This document shows, piece after piece, positions 1 to 7,813 of a stretch of DNA of 64,000 nucleotides (its first letter is position 1; each line of letters opens with the position of its first letter). This DNA comes from Pseudomonadales bacterium (GTDB taxonomy: Bacteria; Pseudomonadota; Gammaproteobacteria; Pseudomonadales; UBA7239). The DNA lies in assembly GCA_028280345.1 (NCBI GenBank), contig JANQLY010000010.1, positions 186,001 to 250,000 on the forward strand, given 5' to 3'. The notes under the pieces are model-generated. The model was not told the origin of the DNA and ran no database searches. It saw only the letters and a list, made by a program, of their open reading frames with translations. The position numbers and the translations under genes were made by a program.

Positions 1-266
1 GGGATATCCGATGGCGCATCTGCACCACTGATATAACACGCTACATCTATATCATTAAGAGAACGGAGAGCGGTTCCTTTGGCCAAGCTCCCCGACAGCA
101 TTATTTTTTTTAGTGAAAAGTCCGGGTGTTCCTTAACATACTTTTCAAACTTTTCACGTAAACGCCGAGTTTGCTCACGGTACTCCTTGGCTTTATCTTT
201 GGGCAGGTTCACCTTTTCTTTTGCAAACCCGGCTATATCACTATGGTCAACGTGGAGACGTGACAT
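1..266 (-). CDS. CD-NTase-like nucleotidyltransferase, N-terminal part (cut by window edge)
   Basis: Reverse-strand frame with ATG at 266, preceded by an AGAGGA ribosome binding site; 88 codons are visible before the window ends. The fragment begins MSRLHVDHSDIAGF, continues with a charged helix, then carries GSLAKGTALRSLNDIDV. That is the GS motif plus the metal-binding DxD of the polymerase-beta nucleotidyltransferase fold. The GS...TALR..DIDV pattern is the one I associate with CD-NTases, the cyclic-oligonucleotide synthases of CBASS anti-phage systems. The catalytic core and all downstream effector genes lie outside the window, so the assignment to CBASS rather than another nucleotidyltransferase is an inference. 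It is divergent from the HTH gene at 442, sharing a 175-bp control region with operator-like repeats. Confidence 0.72.
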   Translation of the reverse strand, partial: MSRLHVDHSDIAGFAKEKVNLPKDKAKEYREQTRRLREKFEKYVKEHPDFSLKKIMLSGSLAKGTALRSLNDIDVACYISGADAPSDI

Positions 267-342
267 CACTTGTCCTCTTACTAGTTATAGTGTGTAGGTA
301 TATTGATTGGCTGATTGTTGTGTGAGAGAAACTCTCGTGATT

Positions 343-437
343 AACAACTGTCAAAAGAAAATATTCCAACTGTTAATAGCATACCATTCTGGACTAGCCT
401 GTCAACAGTTGCTAAAATAAATTTTAACTGGAGTTAA
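343..437. promoter_or_regulatory. Candidate operator cluster between the nucleotidyltransferase and HTH genes
   Basis: The divergent intergenic region contains CAACTGT at 345-351 and 367-373, the inverse ACAGTTG at 405-411 (inside the symmetric CAACAGTTG, 403-411), and the palindrome TTAACTGGAGTTAA at 424-437. The last one overlaps the GGAG ribosome binding site of the HTH gene that starts at 442. This arrangement suggests autoregulation and co-repression of both flanking genes by the HTH protein. The repeats are seen directly; the bound protein is inferred. Confidence 0.45.
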
Positions 438-441
438 TATT

Positions 442-807
442 ATGGCAGATAGAGCCGAACAGGCCCAAAAAATAAGTAATAATATCAAGAACTTAAGAGA
501 AATAAAGGGGTGGAACCAGTCCCGCCTCGCTTCAGAAGCTCATATCAGTGGTGCCGCCCTTAGCAAAATTGAAAAAGGGGAAGGCCGTGTACCAACTATC
601 GTCGTTCTTCGAAAGCTAGCATCGGCACTAAATGTCCAGCTTCATGAAATAACAGGCGAAGAGCCAGCTGAAAGCTCAGATGTCGATGAGCAAACTCTCG
701 CTTTTTATCGAAGGTGGGATGTTCTTGATGATCTTTCAGAAGCAGATCAAGCCCGGCTCAAAGATATGGCTGAGCGTTTAAAAGAAATAAACCCTAAAGA
801 CGAATAA
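442..807 (+). CDS. XRE/Cro-family HTH transcriptional regulator
   Basis: 121 residues, ATG preceded by GGAG. Residues about 13-70 form a lambda-Cro/CI type helix-turn-helix (NIKNLREIKGWNQSRLASEA, then SGAALSKIEKGEGRVPT), followed by an acidic tail. It most likely represses itself and the divergent nucleotidyltransferase through the operator-like repeats at 343-437. It ends 8 bp before the stop of the convergent ImmA/IrrE protease gene. HTH plus ImmA/IrrE protease is a recurring repressor/anti-repressor pair in mobile elements, and as CapH/CapP in some CBASS loci. In those loci the two genes are normally co-directional, unlike here. Confidence 0.85.
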   Translation: MADRAEQAQKISNNIKNLREIKGWNQSRLASEAHISGAALSKIEKGEGRVPTIVVLRKLASALNVQLHEITGEEPAESSDVDEQTLAFYRRWDVLDDLSEADQARLKDMAERLKEINPKDE

Positions 808-815
808 TAGAATAC

Positions 816-1631
816 TTACTCCTCATACTCATTGGAAAAACAGTCTTCATCATAAGTGAGCAACGAATATGAAAAACCTCTATCTAATAGAATAGAGCTA
901 ACGTATAAGCTCTCCAGCGTACTATCTCGAAAATTAGGATTCACCCAGTCTGATGCATCTAGCTCATCAAAATCAGATGGATAAGGATTCATGTCTATAT
1001 CAACCAAAAGAGCTTTTTGATCGTGAGACAGAGGGCTTTTTTGTATATAAAAATCAAAGTTGTCTGATGCGACAAAACGTCTAAAATTACCGTTTTCATG
1101 GATAATTAAAGCAAAAGGCTCGTTAGTTAATAGCAACGATCTTCTGAAAGCAGCTTCCCGTGAACTACCACACTCTAAAGATATCCTGCCAATATTTTCC
1201 CAATTAATATCTCCATCTGTGAGGTCACTAATGAGACGCTCTGGCATTAGCAAGCCAGATGCAAAACCATTTGCTTGGCGCTCAATTGGATCATCAAATG
1301 GGTTGTATAATTCTTTGCTACCACACTCGAACAGCATTTTTTTTCGAGGCATTATATGCATGCAAACATGACCAATTTCATGGCCTGCTGTAAAGTTAAG
1401 GCGCCCAGGATCAGGGATATTTTCGTTTAAATAGATTAAAGCAGCATTTTCATTTCCCTGGGCTTTTCCCAGTATTTTCTCCGACGAGAAGTTATGCTTC
1501 TCCATTACTACTTTAAAATCACCAGAGCTAATCGCATCAACCACCTCAAAAGGTTTAATAGGTAGCAAATCAAATCCCAAGTCTTCTAAAATATTTTCAG
1601 CTTCAGCTATCCCTTTTTGCTCTTCAATCAC
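816..1631 (-). CDS. ImmA/IrrE-family zinc metallopeptidase
   Basis: 271 residues. The zinc site HEIGH is at residues 84-88 and a downstream Glu (E117 in ERQANGFASGLLMP) fits the third ligand of the ImmA/IrrE fold. A Cys at residue 103 lies between them, where a cysteine-switch residue has been described for CapP-type proteases; that reading is tentative. The C-terminal half (about 150-271) matches nothing I recognise and ends in a very acidic tail. ImmA/IrrE proteases typically cleave a cognate HTH repressor on a stress signal, and the obvious candidate is the convergent gene at 442-807. The unusual convergent layout means the two are not co-transcribed. Confidence 0.82.
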   Translation of the reverse strand: MIEEQKGIAEAENILEDLGFDLLPIKPFEVVDAISSGDFKVVMEKHNFSSEKILGKAQGNENAALIYLNENIPDPGRLNFTAGHEIGHVCMHIMPRKKMLFECGSKELYNPFDDPIERQANGFASGLLMPERLISDLTDGDINWENIGRISLECGSSREAAFRRSLLLTNEPFALIIHENGNFRRFVASDNFDFYIQKSPLSHDQKALLVDIDMNPYPSDFDELDASDWVNPNFRDSTLESLYVSSILLDRGFSYSLLTYDEDCFSNEYEE

Positions 1632-1725
1632 AGTACTATGCCAATTTAACTATTAAAGCTCATCCATAGCCCAAAGTCGTTCAGCCGAAGCTATGGGATT
1701 TAAGCAATTATTCACATCTTGCCTC

Positions 1726-1753
1726 AAAAATATACTACCCACAGGGGTAGTAT
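1726..1753 (-). terminator. Rho-independent terminator after the integrase remnant
   Basis: Perfect 9-bp inverted repeat ATACTACCC / GGGTAGTAT with a 4-nt loop (1732-1753). On the minus strand it is followed by TTTTT (1726-1730). It begins at the stop codon of the integrase remnant. Confidence 0.7.
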
Positions 1754-1944
1754 CACCGCCAAAGTTCACTCGCAGCCGGATAACTTTCGTGATACACCCT
1801 TTGAAGCCTTTCGATCGATATATGCGTGTAAATCTCAGTGCTGGCTAGGCTTTCATGTCCCATATACTGCTGTACAAGGCGCATATCCTTACATCCCTTA
1901 AGTAGCAGCGTTGCCGTAGCATGGCGGAACAGGTGGCAGGAGCC
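1753..1944 (-). pseudogene. Tyrosine recombinase (integrase) C-terminal remnant
   Basis: About 62 codons on the reverse strand encode GSCHLFRHATATLLLKG, then a QQYMGHESLASTEIYTH segment and a short tail to TGA at 1753-1755. The R of HLFRHATAT, the H of MGHES and the Y of EIYTH are the Arg, His and nucleophilic Tyr of the phage-integrase/Xer catalytic domain. The reading frame is closed by TAA at 1945-1947 and everything N-terminal, including the DNA-binding domain and first catalytic Arg, is missing. The remnant marks an old integration or recombination event next to the Rhs material. It cannot encode an active recombinase. Confidence 0.82.
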
Positions 1945-2029
1945 TTAAATACTCTTCTCCAAAGCAAGCAACACATAACAGGTATTTTCATATTAGTTCT
2001 GTCTCATAGGCTATTTTCAAAGAGCATTA

Positions 2030-2511
2030 TTATTCGGAATCATAAACGTTCTCATTGCGCTCATAATGACCATCCGTTCCGTTCCCTTTTTCTGGGTAAT
2101 ACGTCCAATTTTCTCCACCTGTATCTACTGCGGTCACCGGTGTATCCAGTGCTTCAGCGGCGTCTCTATCTCCACTACCAGGAAAACCAGGGGAATTTGG
2201 ATGATTATGACCGTGTTCAAGTGCCGGCTTATCGGGTGTAGGTACTTGAGCTGTTACAGCACTTGGCTCCTCATCTGTTGTCGGATCAGTATAAGCGAAA
2301 GCAGGGCAATCTTCTTCGTCTTTTGTTGGGTATATATACGCCGTATATTCCCACCCCGTCTCTCCTCCCAGTTCATTAAGGTTTTTTAGCATTTCTCTTC
2401 GAGCTTTTTCATGCGTTGAATACGGTTTATGTGGCTCAAGACCAAAAAATCAATAAATGTCACAGGGTTTGCCCCGGAAACAATATGCATAGGCTGTCCA
2501 AGGTGGTTGCC
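2030..2511 (-). pseudogene. Broken Rhs C-terminal toxin tip (DUF4329/JAB-like), orphan cassette
   Basis: The 5' part encodes GNHLGQPMHIVSGANPVTFID, which resembles NNHLGQPMYMVS in the Rhs gene at 2772-4289, joined to the usual Rhs core end. A one-base shift in a T6 run moves the frame to FFGLEPHKPYSTHEKARREM, and the remaining 120 codons are open. The tip contains HGHNHPNSPGFPGSGDRDAA, an HxH...SxxD pattern like the DUF4329/JAB-like metallopeptidase toxins found at Rhs tips. The stretch of core between NHLGQPM and the core end is deleted. It looks like a displaced orphan tip: the last 120 residues could still be translated from ATG 2392, but the link to an Rhs carrier is lost. Confidence 0.65.
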
Positions 2512-2549
2512 TTACCTCGTCAACATAACGCTTTCTAACAGTTTGCTGC

Positions 2550-2759
2550 TTATAATTTCACGTATTTAAATCCTAAAAATGAAAGACAAGATGTCAACAC
2601 TAAAAAAAGCAATGCAAACCATGGATACTCTGTATGCCCCTCCTTAATTAACTGAAATACGGACACACAGATTATCAAAGTACTGATAAAAAAAATAAGA
2701 AGAAATACAGCCTTAAACCAAACTCTTAGTAACTTAAAATACGCTTTTTTAAAACTCAT
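2550..2759 (-). CDS. Small two-helix membrane protein, candidate Rhs immunity protein
   Basis: 69 residues: basic N-terminus, hydrophobic helix at about 14-36 (VFLLIFFISTLIICVSVF), a short polar loop, a second helix at about 46-66, and the C-terminus KYVKL. No family recognised. It begins 12 bp after the stop of the Rhs lipoprotein gene on the same strand, the standard position of an immunity gene for an Rhs tip toxin. A two-TM immunity protein would fit a tip acting on or through the inner membrane. Function is inferred from position only. Confidence 0.55.
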   Translation of the reverse strand: MSFKKAYFKLLRVWFKAVFLLIFFISTLIICVSVFQLIKEGHTEYPWFALLFLVLTSCLSFLGFKYVKL

Positions 2760-2771
2760 ACCAGAGTCTCA

Positions 2772-4289
2772 TTATTGACATTCACAATCGTCACCATTAA
2801 CTGGTGTTGCTAAAGTTGCACCCATTGTATATCCAATGCCACCATACGCCCCATAACCAGCACCTATCTTTGGTACGATCGGCATAGCAATTGCCGCATT
2901 TGAAGGTATCTCATCGCTTCGATTTTCATCTAGCCAAGCCCAGTCAATAAATTCACGAAAACTACCGCCCTCCCAACTACCTGAGCCTGTCCGACTGGCG
3001 CCACCTGAATAGCCCCAGCCTGCAGCAAACTCATCATACCTGTTCGTATCTGTATCTATCACATCTAGAGGTCCATCAGAACTTTCAAATCCATAAAAGC
3101 CTCCAACTCCACCGTACAAACCCATTCCTGCAAGCACATTGACATTGGCACTGAAAAATAGTTGATAGCATTGTAAAGTCGATAAATCATCGGGGACAGA
3201 GATACCCCCTTGTAAACTCGCCCCTATTCCAGGAACCAATAGTCCTAGTAAACCACTTATACCCATAGAGTGTTGTTTTGCAAGACCATAGTAATCAAAA
3301 AATATCAGTGGACTTTGGTCGGCATAACTATAGGTGTTTACCCCCCCGGCCAGTCCAATAGGATCAGATTGAAGATACCGCCCCGTTCCCGGATCATAAT
3401 CCCGAAACCAGTTCTGGTGAAATCCAGTTTCCGCCTCATACATCTGCCCGGGAAACCGGGTATTGTGCTCACTAATCATATTGACCTGATATTCACTACA
3501 GGTTTGGCCAAATGGTGTTTGATAGCGTTCATAGTGCAGTGAGTTACTGCGGGAAACCATATACATCGGCTGGCCAAGGTGGTTGTTCACCACATAGTGA
3601 ATTGCTTCCGGGTCCGTTAGCGGATCGGCCAGATCGCGTTTTTCATGGATGGCAATCAGTTCGCCCTCCATATAGACATAGGTTTTGATTAGCGGGGTGC
3701 TTTCATCGGTTTGCTCTACCAGTAATTCACCGTTCGGGCCGTAGATGTAATAAGTAGTGACTTCGTTGGGTGATGTACCTACGGTTTTACTTTTGCGTTG
3801 CCCGAGATGATTGTAGGTGTAGCTGACTGCTTCGGGTTCCGGCTCCGGTTCAAACCTTGCCTCGATCTCGACCACATTCGTATCATCGTTATCGACACCA
3901 TTGACGGTATAACTACAACCGGCACCACCAATACAGTTCTGGTGCCAGCCACCGAAAGTGCTATTTTCATCCGGTGTTGCCAGGAAGTCTTCGCTATAGG
4001 TACCGAGCACTTCGGTACATTCCGGTAATTCTGCCCAGGTATCGGCAGCGCCTGCCACATAGTTATCGCACTCGGTAATATCGTTAACGTATTCCTGCGC
4101 ACAGTCGCTGCTAGTACTGCTGCCGTCGTAATCGCAATCGATCGTGCCGCTGACTGTCTGGATATTACCCGAACCGGTGCCACTCGCATCGATTTCAAGT
4201 TTGCAGGAACTGATGGCAGTTAAAACCAATGACAGCAAGCAAAAACGCAGAAAAGCTTTGCTGTGATAAAAAGCAGAATGGTATTGCAT
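2772..4289 (-). CDS. Miniature Rhs-repeat lipoprotein with glycine-rich C-terminal tip
   Basis: 505 residues against roughly 1,400 or more for ordinary Rhs proteins. Residues 1-29 are a lipoprotein signal (ISSC, Cys29). Residues about 45-145 are Cys-rich and resemble a divergent InlB-type B-repeat (STFGGW...C...V.A.F). About 155-336 is a shortened Rhs/YD core with YNHLGQRKS, NNHLGQPMYMVS, the RYLQSDPIGL signature and core end FFDYYGL. About 337-505 is a variable Gly-rich tip ending DDCECQ that I cannot assign. There is no room for the closed Rhs barrel, so this may be a trimmed relic kept as a surface lipoprotein, or a minimal toxin carrier. The next gene at 2550-2759 is a possible immunity gene. 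Confidence 0.75.
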   Translation of the reverse strand: MQYHSAFYHSKAFLRFCLLSLVLTAISSCKLEIDASGTGSGNIQTVSGTIDCDYDGSSTSSDCAQEYVNDITECDNYVAGAADTWAELPECTEVLGTYSEDFLATPDENSTFGGWHQNCIGGAGCSYTVNGVDNDDTNVVEIEARFEPEPEPEAVSYTYNHLGQRKSKTVGTSPNEVTTYYIYGPNGELLVEQTDESTPLIKTYVYMEGELIAIHEKRDLADPLTDPEAIHYVVNNHLGQPMYMVSRSNSLHYERYQTPFGQTCSEYQVNMISEHNTRFPGQMYEAETGFHQNWFRDYDPGTGRYLQSDPIGLAGGVNTYSYADQSPLIFFDYYGLAKQHSMGISGLLGLLVPGIGASLQGGISVPDDLSTLQCYQLFFSANVNVLAGMGLYGGVGGFYGFESSDGPLDVIDTDTNRYDEFAAGWGYSGGASRTGSGSWEGGSFREFIDWAWLDENRSDEIPSNAAIAMPIVPKIGAGYGAYGGIGYTMGATLATPVNGDDCECQ

Positions 4290-4452
4290 TTGTCGTTCCC
4301 TGATTTCCCTATGTTATTGATTGTCAGAGTCAATAACTGACTGAAAAAGATAATAGCTCAAAGCTTTGCAGGTGTGAACCATGTTAAGTGTCAGGCTGGA
4401 TTTCCTTGGTGAGAAAGAGCTTTTTAATTAGCTCCAGAAACAGCTCTGTTCT

Positions 4453-5916
4453 TTACGGCCTATAAACCTTCACATTCTGATACCCTTCATCCGCAAGATA
4501 CTGCGCATGCAACTGACTCATAATGCCTTTATCACAATACAGGCACCAGGTTTTATTTTTATCCAGTGAATGAAACTGTGAATGCAAATTATAAAATGGC
4601 ATTTTTACAACCTCAGCGTCATCAATCTGTAATGGATTGAGTTCTTCTTCATGGGGGTGGCGCACGTCGAGGACGACTTCGTTAGCTTCAAGTACATCGG
4701 TAATCACAACGGTATCGTTTGCTTGTTGTTCCTGTTGTACATCGCGCACAATCTCATCGATATTAATCGCGCGCGCATTTGCTACGGCTGCATCAAGTAC
4801 GGCAAAGTCAAAACGCTCTTCTTCTTTTATTATCTTGCCGGGTTTGGCGCGTGTGGTGGGTTTAACGGAAATCACGCCGCAGTACTCGGGCATTGCGGCA
4901 GCAAATTCTTCGGTGCCAATTTTTTGTGACAGATGAATAATGTCAGTTTTGTCCATGGTGATTAACGGGCGTAGCACCAGTTTATCGACGGCCTGATCAA
5001 TCACTACGAGGTTTTGTAAGGTCTGACTCGAGACTTGAGCAACACTTTCGCCAGTCACGAGTGCAGGAATTTCCCATTCATCGGCAACCTTGGTGGCGGC
5101 GCGTAACATCATGCGTTTCAGAATCACACCCATCTGGGAGTTTTCTACTTGCTCGAGAATTTCACGCACCACATCTTCAAACGGTACGGTGACAAACTTT
5201 ACGCGGTGGGAAGCGCCAAACTTTAACCATAAATATACCGCTACTTCCTTGACGCCGATTTCATGGGCGCGGCCACCGAGATTAAAAAAGCAGTAGTGGG
5301 TGAGCAGGCCGCGCTTCATTGTGAGGTAGGAAGACACAGTGGAATCAAAGCCGCCGGAAATTAATGACAGCACGCCATCCTGGGTGCCGAGTGGAAAGCC
5401 GCCAATGCCTTCAAAACGGTTGAGCACAATGGACAGCCGATCCTGGCGCAGTTCGAGGCGGATCATTACCTCCGGGTTGGTGAGGTCGACTTTCTTCGGT
5501 TCGCAGGCACGGAACAGTCGCGAGCCGATTTCCCGCTCGAGGTCGGCGGATTTGAAGTCGTGCTCTCCGGTACGTTTGCAACGCACGGCAAAGGTCTTGC
5601 CCCTGAGCTGATCCGCATAGAGCGACAGGATCTGCTCAAATGCCGCGTCGAAGCCTTGCCACTCGGTATCGACCACCTGAATCACGTTGCTAATGCCCGG
5701 GGTGCGTTGCAGCAGGTCGATAATCTGTTGCTGTGCTTGCGGATCGTCATTGGTGCTATCCACTTCGAGGCGGTCCCAGCCTTTTTCAACCTCAATTTCC
5801 GGGTCGATTGGGCGCAGTAGTGTGCGCAGGTTGTCCCTGAGCTGGCGGATAAAGCGTTGCCGCACCGGCTTGCTCTTGATGGTGATTTCAGGAAACAGCT
5901 TGATAATAAAGTGCAT
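4453..5916 (-). CDS. thiI: tRNA 4-thiouridine sulfurtransferase ThiI with rhodanese domain
   Basis: 487 residues, close to the 482 of the E. coli enzyme. It activates U8 of tRNA with ATP and transfers persulfide sulfur to make s4U; the rhodanese domain also serves thiamine thiazole synthesis. Domain order: ferredoxin-like/THUMP region (1-165), PP-loop ATPase with SGGFDS at 187-192, a conserved Cys in EYCGVISVKP, and a C-terminal rhodanese domain with active-site Cys461 in WCLYCDKGIMS. The gene is divergent from glnA, the usual order in Pseudomonas relatives. The ATG at 5916 gives the normal N-terminus MHFIIKLFPEITIKS. Confidence 0.97.
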   Translation of the reverse strand: MHFIIKLFPEITIKSKPVRQRFIRQLRDNLRTLLRPIDPEIEVEKGWDRLEVDSTNDDPQAQQQIIDLLQRTPGISNVIQVVDTEWQGFDAAFEQILSLYADQLRGKTFAVRCKRTGEHDFKSADLEREIGSRLFRACEPKKVDLTNPEVMIRLELRQDRLSIVLNRFEGIGGFPLGTQDGVLSLISGGFDSTVSSYLTMKRGLLTHYCFFNLGGRAHEIGVKEVAVYLWLKFGASHRVKFVTVPFEDVVREILEQVENSQMGVILKRMMLRAATKVADEWEIPALVTGESVAQVSSQTLQNLVVIDQAVDKLVLRPLITMDKTDIIHLSQKIGTEEFAAAMPEYCGVISVKPTTRAKPGKIIKEEERFDFAVLDAAVANARAINIDEIVRDVQQEQQANDTVVITDVLEANEVVLDVRHPHEEELNPLQIDDAEVVKMPFYNLHSQFHSLDKNKTWCLYCDKGIMSQLHAQYLADEGYQNVKVYRP

Positions 5917-6013
5917 GCTGAACTGATCCGGGGCAATTCAAATTCGGGGCGGCATTATATAGCACCTGCAAATTGCCTGCCGGCAAGGGGGCCGTTAGGC
6001 AAGAGGCAGTATT

Positions 6014-6059
6014 GCACCAATATTGTGCAATTATGAGGCGATTAGCACTTGCTTGGTGC
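6014..6059 (+). promoter_or_regulatory. Two NtrC (NRI) binding sites upstream of glnA
   Basis: GCAC-N7-GTGC occurs twice: GCACCAATATTGTGC at 6014-6028 and GCACTTGCTTGGTGC at 6045-6059. Both match the NtrC consensus and their centres are 31 bp (about three helical turns) apart, which suits cooperative binding by NtrC-P. They lie 60-105 bp upstream of the sigma-54 promoter at 6118. Confidence 0.85.
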
Positions 6060-6117
6060 AAATGGTTTTGAAAAGACCGCCTGGATAGCGCCGAACCCCT
6101 TTAATTCCGCCGCCAGA

Positions 6118-6132
6118 TGGAATATATTTTGC
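6118..6132 (+). promoter_or_regulatory. Sigma-54 (-24/-12) promoter of glnA
   Basis: TGG-AATATATTTT-GC: GG at 6119-6120 and GC at 6131-6132 with exactly 10 nt between, and TTTTGC as the -12 element. The start site should be near 6143, giving a leader of about 155 nt before glnA. The rest of 5917-6298 contains no gene I can support. Confidence 0.75.
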
Positions 6133-6298
6133 CCCCCTGTTTGCACACTAACAGCTTGTGTTGCGAGATTGTTTTTTACGCTTCTGCCACCTTCTCCTCC
6201 AGAGCAAGGATCAGGGCACGCACTCACTAAAACGGTCAAAGCACTCAATTTACAGTCCGGGCTTCGGCCGAGATATATCCAATATTTGGGAGGAAAAA

Positions 6299-7705
6299 AT
6301 GTCAGAGAAAACTCTGAAAATGATTCAAGACAATGATGTGAAGTGGGTTGACCTGCGTTTCACTGATACCAAGGGTAAGGAGCAACATGTTTCTATTCCC
6401 TCAAAAGAGGTTGATGCGGACTTCTTTGAGGGTGGCAAAATGTTTGATGGTTCTTCTGTTGCCGGCTGGAAAGGCATCAACGAATCAGACATGATCCTGA
6501 TGCCGGATGACAGCACGGCTGTGCTGGATCCTTTCACTGACGAGATAACCCTGAACCTGCGCTGTTCAGTGGCTGAGCCTTCCACTGGTCAGGGTTACAA
6601 CCGTGACCCACGCTCTGTTGCTGTTCGTGCTGAAGAGTATCTCAAGTCTACCGGTATCGGTGATGTTGCGTTCTTTGGTCCGGAGCCTGAGTTCTTCGTT
6701 TTTGACGACGTAAAATGGGCTAACGAAATGGGCGGAGCAAGCTATTCTATTGGCTCTGAAGAAGCGGCCTGGTCTTCAAATGGTGTATTTGACGAAGGTA
6801 ACATCGGTCACCGTCCTGGCGTTAAAGGCGGTTACTTCCCGGTTCCTCCGGTTGATTCCCTGCACGACATCCGCGCTGCCATGTGTTCTGCGATGGAGCA
6901 AATGGGTCTCGACGTTGAAGTACATCACCACGAAGTAGGTACTGCCGGTCAGTGTGAGATCGGTGTTAAATTCGACACGCTGGTTGCCAAAGCTGATCAG
7001 GTGCAAATCCTCAAGTACTGCGTACACAATGTTGCTCACGCTTACGGTAAAACCGCAACCTTTATGCCGAAGCCGCTTGTAGGTGACAACGGTAACGGTA
7101 TGCACTGTCACCAGTCTATTGGTAAAGGCGGTGACAACGTATTTGCCGGTGACGAGTATGCAGGTCTGTCCGAGACTGCGCTGTACTACATCGGTGGCAT
7201 TATCAAGCACGCTAAAGCGATTAACGCTTTTGCGAACGCTTCTACCAACTCTTACAAGCGTCTGATCCCGGGCTTTGAGGCACCGGTGATGCTCGCTTAT
7301 TCTGCACGTAACCGTTCTGCGTCTATCCGCGTGCCTTACGAGCCGAGCCCGAAAGGCAAGCGTATTGAGGTGCGCTTCGGTGATCCCACTGCTAACCCGT
7401 ACCTGATGTTTGCTGCGATGCTGATGGCTGGCCTTGACGGTATCCAGAATAAAATCCATCCGGGTGAAGCGGCTTCCAAGGATCTCTATGACCTGCCGCC
7501 GGAAGAAGAAGCGGAAATCCCGCAGGTTGCTGGCAGCCTTGAAGAAGCGCTTGCAGCTCTTGATGCAGACCGTGAGTTCCTCAAAGCCGGTGGCGTATTC
7601 GATGACGATATGATCGATGGCTACATTGAGCTGAAACAGGAAGACTGTGACCGCCTGCATCAGGCGACTCACCCGGTTGAGTTCGATATGTACTACTCTG
7701 TATAA
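6299..7705 (+). CDS. glnA: Glutamine synthetase type I
   Basis: Cytoplasmic dodecameric enzyme: glutamate + NH3 + ATP to glutamine, the main ammonium-assimilation step. The ATG at 6299 has a strong GGAGG site (GGGAGGAAAAAATG) and gives 468 residues, as in E. coli (469). The upstream in-frame extension lies in the promoter leader and is rejected. Visible motifs are [11 protein letters not shown] near the N-terminus, the ATP-binding [25 protein letters not shown], and the adenylylation segment [10 protein letters not shown] whose Tyr corresponds to Tyr397. Expression should be NtrC/sigma-54 dependent from the sites at 6014-6132, and activity controlled by GlnE adenylylation. Confidence 0.98.
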   Translation: MSEKTLKMIQDNDVKWVDLRFTDTKGKEQHVSIPSKEVDADFFEGGKMFDGSSVAGWKGINESDMILMPDDSTAVLDPFTDEITLNLRCSVAEPSTGQGYNRDPRSVAVRAEEYLKSTGIGDVAFFGPEPEFFVFDDVKWANEMGGASYSIGSEEAAWSSNGVFDEGNIGHRPGVKGGYFPVPPVDSLHDIRAAMCSAMEQMGLDVEVHHHEVGTAGQCEIGVKFDTLVAKADQVQILKYCVHNVAHAYGKTATFMPKPLVGDNGNGMHCHQSIGKGGDNVFAGDEYAGLSETALYYIGGIIKHAKAINAFANASTNSYKRLIPGFEAPVMLAYSARNRSASIRVPYEPSPKGKRIEVRFGDPTANPYLMFAAMLMAGLDGIQNKIHPGEAASKDLYDLPPEEEAEIPQVAGSLEEALAALDADREFLKAGGVFDDDMIDGYIELKQEDCDRLHQATHPVEFDMYYSV

Positions 7706-7730
7706 GCCTACGCAAACTACAGACTTTTCT

Positions 7731-7762
7731 AAAAGGCCCGCAAAATGCGGGCCTTTTTTTTA
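7731..7762 (+). terminator. Rho-independent terminator of glnA
   Basis: Stem AAAAGGCCCGCA / TGCGGGCCTTTT with an AAA loop followed by a long T run. It separates glnA from the DUF4124 gene. Confidence 0.93.
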
Positions 7763-7813
7763 TCCACATTGCAAGCTATGCTTGGCGTAATACCACCTCA
7801 AAGGAAGCGCGCC

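Noticed and set aside
1662..1696. CCATAGC...GCTATGG inverted repeat between the protease and integrase genes, possible att or attC site
   Set aside because: Only a 7-bp arm with a 21-nt loop and no GTTRRRY/RYYYAAC core; no second copy found in the window.
6158..6298. Upstream extension of glnA giving a longer N-terminus
   Set aside because: It lies within the transcribed leader after the sigma-54 promoter; the ATG at 6299 has a strong ribosome site and gives the standard GlnA N-terminus.
6776..7672. Long open frame antisense to glnA
   Set aside because: It is a shadow of a codon-biased highly expressed gene, with no ribosome site or recognisable protein features.
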